Source of the DNA: Cyanodermella asteris
Lineage: Eukaryota > Ascomycota > Lecanoromycetes > Ostropales > Stictidaceae
Direction: 5' to 3'
Assembly: GCA_900618795.1 (NCBI GenBank)
Contig: UYJD01000002.1
Location: forward strand, 1,620,643-1,684,642
Length of the DNA: 64,000 nucleotides
Made by a program: the position numbers and the translations under genes. Every line of letters begins with the position of its first letter. Position 1 is the stretch's first letter. This document shows, piece by piece, positions 56,504 to 64,000 of this stretch. Under the pieces are notes generated by a model that saw only the letters and a list, made by a program, of their open reading frames with translations, made no database searches and was not told the DNA's origin.

Positions 56504-59500
56504 TCTCGCAACTATATCTTTATCGGAAGGGGCGGAGTTCTTTTCGGTGAGCTCACAGTATCGGAACTTGTTGGACTTTGAAACGAGATGATATAAGAGA
56601 ACGCTGACGGAACGCAGGGAGATGAGGAGGCCACCCGGATGCAGACTGGCTGAGAGGTATCGACAGAAGACTGATGAATTATTGAAAGCGTGAGGACTTT
56701 GTTCACTTTATACCATCACGTCTGATCTGTCTGACATCACGCAGGCTGCGACATGCCAGAAGATGCCGCTCAGCTCGAGGTTGAGCTGATGATCCTCCTC
56801 TTCCTTCCAATCATGGTAGGTTCGCGTTGAGTTAGTGTATCTGTCTCCGCGTCAGCGTCTTGGGCGCCAGAGCAGCCTCAGATGTTGGCCCAGTCTTGTC
56901 AGAAAGAAGGCAAACCGGCAGTCAGACGATAGGCTGTGAGGAGCAAGAGATTCGTCGAGAGGAGACGTGAGTGTGTCCACAATCAGGGAAAATACGCCAC
57001 CTTTTTCCGACCCAAAAAGATAATCGGGCCTACTTTGAGGCCTAGGGGGCCTGGCTGAGCGTCCACGACGGGTCCGAATTCGCAAGCCCACATTTAGGGT
57101 GTGGCCATCGCGGCGACGAAATCCCCGCACGCGCAACGGGAAGCCGTCAGTTCAGGAGGAATCGGAAAGACGGATGGAGAGCCGTCAAGGAGCGATACAA
57201 CACTCTGACTAAAATTCGGGAAACCGCACCTCATGCCTCAGGTTGTGAAGCAGGCAGAGCAACGACGCTTGAGCAATGACCACACACTGACTCGGGTCAG
57301 GCATCCTGTGCTACGATTTTCCGCGTCAGTTTCGGTCATCATTGTCAGGTAAAGCGCCGCGACCAGGAATTGCGGCAGCCTCTTGACGAGGATCGAAGGG
57401 TGTCCCGCCTATGCGTGCATTTGCTTGCTTGCTTACTTGCTACTTCCCGTTCATCTCTGTTTCTAGTCTCAACCAGCCAGAGAAGACACGGCAAAGGGAG
57501 ACATGGCGACGATGACAAAGACAATCGGCTCGATTTTGACCGGCCTGTTGTCTATCAAGACCCAGCTGACAGTCTGCTGGCAGTAACCTTTGAGACCATC
57601 GTTGAAACTCGATCATCTTGTCCGCGTGAATATTTCCCGAACGTGGCCGTCGTGGAGACCAGATGGTAGCCAAACGAGCCAGCCACCAGCTGGTTTGAGT
57701 ACCAAGGGTATGCCACTTTAGCACATCGAATGACACAGTAACGCCGGAACGCTCGGGTGGAGGTGTATGCTGAAGAATCACTTGATCGAACATGCATCGG
57801 GCAAAGTCCTCGTCGCTCTTCAGCAGATGGAGTACAGTATGCTTCTCTGTGCGCACTGTAGCCTACTCCTTGGCTGTTCTGTGCATCAAGATAGTGATAT
57901 TTGTGCGCTTGGAACAATCTGCAGGACTTAGGCAGACGTGCTAGCAGTCAAAGTTAGGCGCAGCATGTGAGCGAACTTTATGAGACCCTGCTTTTGCTGT
58001 AAGTCATCCATTTAAGTCGCCGCCATCGTTGATTGGAGCACGTTCGATCGACTCTGAGGCGGCACAGAAGGCCTCAAATCCCAAAAGGATTCTTCGTGAT
58101 AGTGACTGGACCCCACTAGAATGGGCCACTAGCCTCTACCATCGACTCGGGTTTCATGTTTGGTTGGAAGCGATCCCCACTGTTGGATGCTTTACCGGAG
58201 TTTACCAGCACCACGCTCCACAGCACTTGGTCATGTAGCTGCCAGACTCTGACTGTAGTATGCTTCAACGGCCTCCCTGAGTTTATGATCCTCATCAGGA
58301 GTCAAGGCTATTTGTGGATGCGAAGTCCATTTGTGCGTACCGTGCTGCGTCCGAAGTGAGAAGAGAGACTGGCCCACATCCTCCTGGAGCAAGCTGCGGG
58401 TTAGAAGCTTGTTGGCGCCGACCACCGCACCAAGTCTGGTTCTGTTTGTGCCGTCGAGCCTTATGCAAGCCGATCTGTAGTGGTTAGTTTGTCTTCGCAT
58501 GACTGTGAAAACTGATCGATGTGCTTTCGAGACCTCGACGGCGAGCATGGATGATCAAGAATGATACACCAAGGGCAGTCCGTCGCCCCACTTATTGTCA
58601 AAGTTCCAAGTGCATCGTCGATGAGACTCTCAATTCGACAAGATGCATTGTTGCCCGCGGTTATTGAAGATAAGACATGGATCGGCCACGAGCAGCCGAA
58701 AGCCGTACGGCTTGAAACGGGGTTTGGCGCAGAGGCCGAAGCTGAACTTTGAGTGAGCTAAAGGCCCAAGCACATTTGACATGGATGCGCTGGCAAGGAC
58801 CGAAACCCGCTGCCGGTTGACACAGTACGAGGTCACGGCCTGTGTAGCTTATGCCGAAGTACTGGTAACTGGGAAAATCACCCACATGTCACGTCGACCG
58901 CAACACGAGATAGGCCCCGCAACCGGCGCATCGGATCATTGCTCTGCTGTTGTGCTAGCCAGAGCAAATTTCCTATCTAGTGAGATCCGACCTGACTCTC
59001 GAACCCAATTGACGTTGGATCGGGTAGATTCTCCATTCGGTGTGTACGTTTGCATTTTGTGGTTCGGTTCCAAAGGACGGTAGGTGTTTTGACTGTTGCC
59101 GAGACGCGGTACGGATGGACAGCTGTTTTCGGATCATCGTGTCGTGGCCGGAGTTCCTTTTCACCCAACCACAAAGTGTCGGAGTGACATCGCATTCGCT
59201 CACTACTGGGCAGAGATACACTTGCAGTATGAAAGCCGGGAGCTGATCGAGCTGAGTCCTGACTGGCAACTACTACAAGAGTGGCTTGGTGCTCGCTTCG
59301 AGCAGGCCATCGGTCTTGTTCTTTTGGCGTACCTACGCATGCAAGAAGTCAGCAACGAGATCGAAAACAGACGCTTCCATCCTCACAAGGGAATATGGCA
59401 AACTCGCTCGTTGGTCTACAACGAGTCGTCTGGTCGCAGACAGCAGCTGCAAGCAGCTCGCCTTGTCATGACAGAACGAGCGTGCGCGCGAATGCACGCA

Positions 59501-62500
59501 CGGATTCTGATATGCGTTTCGACAGCTCTGTCATTGGTTCATCTCACGGTGGTGCAGCCTTAATCACAGCCCGAATGATTGATTGGCAGTAATCATGATG
59601 CGATTATCCCATGCTCATCCATAGGCCTGCATGACACCATCAGAGCTACAGCAACAGCTCCACGTCGACATTATCTGTTGGAAATCGGCTGTCTTCATGG
59701 TTGTAAAGCATCGAAAGATGAGCCTCTGCTCTCGGATCGCGTATATGGATCCTCATTGTATTTCTCCCAAGCCATGTACAGATGTACAGCTGTGCCACAG
59801 CTTAGAGACCCCCGCTCAGGCTGAATCGCGCGATGTGATTGCGCAACGCGGTAACCAAGCAAAGCATCCGTCCATTCATTCCAACGGGAAACATGATAAC
59901 GACTGATAAAAGAACTCACAGTCAATATGAATCCACACGATGCTCGGTCCGCAGCATCGGCTTTCTTCCATGGGTGAGTTGACAGCTCACGATTGCTGGT
60001 TGAAGCATTGAGCAGATAGAACGCAGCTCATCACAGAGGCGAACAACATGATGACAGCCGTTTGCGGCGATTCATTCCCGTTGGGCAGAGCATCCCGACC
60101 GACGTGTGCTGTTTCTCCAAGACCAGCTGAGTCGATGTGACTGTCTGGGCATCCAGTTTGAGCCTTGAGAAAGCTCGAACGAGTGACAGGCACTGAGTAT
60201 AAGAGCGAACCTGAAAAAAGCGAAGGACAGTTATTTGTGCCGCCAATTCCGTTGAAACTCCTCCATGGGGCTGTTGGACTTATCGCTGGCTTCTCTATGT
60301 CGACTGGCAGTGCTTGCAGAGGCCATCCGCGTTCGGTCTCATCAAGCTGTCTCGTTAAGCAGCGCAATGTCGATACCGTCCGGAACGAAATTGAGTCAGC
60401 GTCGAACCCAGGAGTTCAGCGAGATGAACGTCAGAGCCAATGGTCTGGATCTTGCAACACGGTTCCAACGCAATGGCAACCTGATGCCGCAACACTCCCA
60501 TTGGCAACCATATCGACGCAGCCTGTTTGAGCCGCCTAGCATCTGCCATCCGCCGCTATCGATTGGTGATTGTGAGGCGATGTAAAGCGTAAGGTGCACG
60601 CCGCCGACAGTGCTTCGGCAACTTAGAGAGTGGCGACAGCATTCAATACAATGCAGCATGGGCGCCAAGCCACTCTACTGGCTTCCGGTCGGACACATGA
60701 AGCGGCTTGGACAGCGTTGCTTCCCTCATATCATTGCAAGTCCCTGTGACTGATTCACTCGGACTAGGCCTCCCAACCGCATCATGTCAGACTGTCGGGA
60801 GGAGGCTTCGACGCGTCGAAGCCGCCGACTATGGAACAGCTTGATGGCAGAATTTTGTGTATAATTCCCATCTCTTAGTCAAGGACGTAGTTGGTCTCTA
60901 GGGCCGACTCAGCAGTCAGTCAGCAGTCCACACCAAGTTTGGGCTTGACACGGACCCGATAAATTGGAGATCAAGACACTTGACAACCCGAGACATCGGT
61001 TGCAAGAGCGTGTCAACACTGCAAGATGCTGCTTTATTGCAGGAGGCTTTCGAGAATTTGTGAGTGAGATGGTTTCGTGTCCAAGGAGCATTAATTTGCT
61101 ACGTATGCAAGCGAAGGGAGAATGCATCCATCAGCCCAAATAAGAGAAAGTCATTTCTAGACACTGCTCGAGACATCATACCCGATGTCAGCTCATTCAT
61201 CGGAGCCCACGACAACGCACATTGCTTTCAATTGGACTGTCACTATTCGAACATCATGAGGCAAGACCACGGCGGGAGACAATAGGTCCTGCAGAATAGA
61301 CATGTCGCACAGAGGTCATGCTGGCAGCTCAAATGCAGAATTCAGGACGAGTATCGTTTGAGCACCAGCATGAAGCTCGGCTTGATTAAATAAGCTCCCT
61401 TGACAAGACTGCCAGCTACAGTATTTCTACGATGATGCTCGCCATGTAATAAGAAATGAACTAGACCTGGCAAACGGAAGGTGCTTTCGCCCTCGCTGTG
61501 TCACGACTCGGTCGCTCTTTCCCCGAATTCTGCTGATCATGAGGCAAGCCCAAGTGCAGCATTGCTTTTCGCCGCCAGATCAGCTCCATCACAACCCACA
61601 ACTCGCCCCAATGCGACTTGATGAAACTCGAGTAGCTGCATGGGACGATCCGCTCGCCGTGATGTTGCGCGATTTTCCTGCATTCAGCCCTCAATATGGC
61701 CCCAAGCTTTTTCAGCGGCAACATCCGAGACCGCCTCGAGTCATGGCCGCGGACTCTTTTGATCCATCTTGTCGAGTATTACAGATGATCCTTCTGGAAG
61801 GGAGCTCATCAGCCATGGTACTATTCTTGCCAATTTGGAGAGCACATAACGAACCGTGATGCCTCACAGCCCTGGACAAGCGCAGAATCACCGTCCAGCA
61901 CGAGCCAGCAGATTTTGTTCTGGAATCGGGCTAGAAGCCTCTCTCCGAACCTGATCCACATCTACCAGCAATGCACGTGCGGCGGGCATGCGATAAACAG
62001 CGCCGGGCCACGGGCGTAACTGCCATTTTTGGAACCAGGGAGTCCGCTGAGCTGTTTCATGAAGAGAGAGATTGGCGTTTACAAGGAGAAAGTTTGCTTT
62101 GTTGGCTTCGCCAAGTGGAAGAATCGTGGAGCACGTGGGCAGAGCTTCGCCGGTCATCAGTGTCTCGTCTCAGCAAGGCTCAAACGAGCCGGGACAGGTG
62201 ATGCATCATGCCGACCTGATAACAATTGGCCAATGCGTCAGGCAGCGATACACCATCGAAGTCGACGAAACTTTCAGTCCCCTCTGCGCTAGGGATACGG
62301 AGACTCCACAGCCACACGCAGCGCCGGCCAAGCTTGACTTGACAGGCAAGTACGCACTCACAGTCCGAACATCAGTAGAGCATCATTTGGAAATACAACC
62401 TTGCTTCAAGGGAGTCTTGGTGGATCGTCGCGTGCCCTGAATACTGACAATTCTTCGCTGATCGGCTCATTCGTCCCTGGTGCCGCGAAGATGAGCGAAG

Positions 62501-64000
62501 TGGCTTGCAGTGAAGACGGCCCTAACTAACAAGGGTCCTGGAGAAGCCCCTTGCAGCCTCAGCCACGCTTCTGGAAGCCTGCAAACATGGTCGGCGAGAA
62601 CATCAAGGCCGCTCCAAGCGGATACGACGTCAACATTTACGGATGATTCTGAAGGGCAGGCTGTCTATCGCATGTGACCCACAAAGGGAAAGCACCCGGG
62701 ACTTCTGGAACCAAGAGCGTCTGGCAGTCTGCTGTGTCCGTTTGCAACAGCGATCTCAAGTGTGCAAGGGAATTGAAGATTGATTAGGATGGCGGCCCGG
62801 CGGCCAGTGATCTACATCCTTACCTTTGGGCTAAAACGCTCAACAACTTTATCATCGACGTCCACCACCACAGCGCAATCATGACCAATCGATTGTCATG
62901 AAGCCATTATCATCACGTTGCTGACCAAGGCGGACCAGCATAGGGAAAGAGAAGCGCCATAACGGCGTCTGCACATGGCCGGGCAACGGCAGCACCTCCC
63001 ACTGCCAAACTTGATGCGGTAACTATCAACCGGGCGTGCAGCACCAGTGCGAGGGTCGCCATGTGGGCCAGCCGCAAAGGCGTATCACACAACCGTATGC
63101 ATGGCTGTCGATTAGGCGGGAAAGTGGTACGACGATCTCTGTTTCCGTTGCGACGGTTTTCTCTGAACTTCTCCCGGATCATGGCCAACCCCCAGCAAAT
63201 TTGGCGCAAGCGATGTGTGGTTTCAAGCCAGTCGTGGCCGAGGGAGCGAAAGTAAGGTTCGGTACCAAGGCCGCCTGCCGCCTTTTTTTTGCCGGCATGT
63301 CCCGGGACGGGGTAATATCGCCAGGGTGTGCGCAGACGACCAGGCCCGGCAAGCGAAGAGCTGGGGTCGCGACGAAAGGCAGCGAGTATCTCACGCCTGC
63401 AGAACAGGAACAGCGTCGCAACAGATGCCTGTGTAAAAGCAGCAGACAAGTCTCAAACGCATGCCATGGTATTGGGACCGTGACGCTTAGGCACAAGCGC
63501 TCATACAGGGCGGTGTTTTTGGCGACCATATCTCGTATATCTCTTGGCTGAGAGACGGCAAATTAGGACCCTAACTCCCTGACGCTATCACGGAAGCTTT
63601 GGCTGGGGCAGCCGCTCGCCCGCCGTCGCGCCCCTAGACGCAGGTTGCGACGCCTTCTGAACACCCGCAGAAGGCTCCGAAGGCCTGCCTGTCTCACCAT
63701 CATCTCCTGCATCAAGGCTGTCGATTGCCGTAACACTTGCGACGAGTCAGGAGACTGCTGGCGTCAGGGCTCTGACCAGCCGGTGGTCCATCACGCTGAA
63801 TGCAGGGACCACTGGCCGGCGCGGTAATTGCTGGATATTGAACAGGAGATCTCGTCAAAGACAGGCCGGCGTTTATAAGTGGAGCAGCAAGCGCAAAAGT
63901 GTGCTCGTGGGTATGCCAGAAACGTGGTGTGTGTGGAGCTCAGAAAGCAGAGGAGCCGAGGGACCGTCTGTTCTACTGCACTCTATCACTCCGCTCCAGA
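56504..64000. other. 7.5-kb region without a supported gene
   Basis: Frames of up to 178 codons occur on both strands (for example 59096-59563 + and 62913-63449 -) but overlap each other antisense and carry no recognisable motif. Some stretches read plausibly, such as TPDEDHKLREAVEAYYSQSL near 58250 on the minus strand, and may be worn gene remains. No terminal repeats, transposase or reverse-transcriptase motifs were seen. A TATA-like TTTATAAG at 63872-63879 precedes an ATG at 63913 whose frame stays open to the window edge, so a gene may begin there. Confidence 0.45.
56706..56712 (-). promoter_or_regulatory. TATA box candidate for the 82-aa gene
   Basis: The minus strand reads GGTATAAAGTG here, about 200 bp before the ATG at 56503. 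No other ATG occurs between it and that start on the minus strand. Confidence 0.35.

Noticed and set aside
57415-57445. TTGC-rich tetranucleotide run as a third member of the 12-bp repeat family
   Set aside because: The period is 4, the run is only about 30 bp long, and it does not match the CTnAGCnnGGTA-type unit.
57440-57917. Overlapping minus-strand frames of 120-138 codons
   Set aside because: Two different frames are open over the same bases and neither shows a recognisable domain. They could be remnants but are not supportable as a gene.
59096-59563. 155-codon plus-strand frame in the gene-poor block
   Set aside because: Some stretches look protein-like, but no family, promoter or splice signal supports it, and competing frames overlap it.

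Overview
The window reads as nuclear DNA of a filamentous ascomycete (Pezizomycotina). A Dothideomycete such as a member of the Mycosphaerellales or Capnodiales is my best guess, by inference only. The genes are monocistronic and carry mostly short GT-AG introns of 44-125 bp. Typical families are present: HET-domain protein, glutaminase A, secretory LIP-type lipase, CYP52-clan P450, Ymr1-type myotubularin and ARE-type sterol acyltransferase. Exon structures were worked out by hand from splice signals and family consensus. Two assembly gaps (34834-34858 and 50111-50375) are runs of N.

Layout, left to right. A C-terminal gene fragment runs in from the left edge (2-190). Then come an unknown 624-aa protein (1371-3245, +), a P450 (3373-5032, -), an ALY/Yra1 mRNA-export adaptor with an 885-nt intron (6542-8308, -), and a divergent pair made of a TauD-type dioxygenase (9539-10945, -) and a Dal5/Soa1-type transporter (12197-14307, +). 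These are followed by a secreted lipase (14599-15945, -), secreted glutaminase A (17737-20304, +), an unknown basic protein (20770-21597, -), a sterol O-acyltransferase (21930-23656, -) and gamma-adaptin of AP-1 (24237-26844, +). A C2H2 zinc-finger regulator (28849-30350, -) has 5 kb of gene-free DNA upstream. The next block holds a myotubularin lipid phosphatase (35438-37780, -), a HET protein (38107-39276, -), a Ser/Thr-rich one-pass membrane protein (39710-40270, -), two unknown proteins (40915-41547 and 41990-43426, +) and an MFS transporter (43707-45467, -).

The right third is sparse and worn. It has an F-box-like gene followed by a partial duplicate of itself (46476-47535), a broken HET relic (48237-48995), a gap-interrupted methyltransferase (49308-50411, -), a second Ser/Thr-rich membrane protein (51951-53005, +), an SDR dehydrogenase (54664-55701, +) and a possible 82-aa protein (56177-56503, -). 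The last 7.5 kb has no gene I can support.

Functional themes. The dioxygenase/transporter pair looks like a small sulfonate-scavenging unit. Lipase and glutaminase A face away from a shared 1.8-kb promoter region and are both secreted nutrient-acquisition enzymes. AP-1 gamma, myotubularin and sterol acyltransferase are housekeeping membrane and lipid functions.

The most unusual signal is a pair of degenerate 12-bp minisatellites (11354-11485 and 20338-20481), 9 kb apart. They share a related consensus, and each overlaps a minus-strand small ORF made of tetrapeptide repeats beside a hydrophobic segment.
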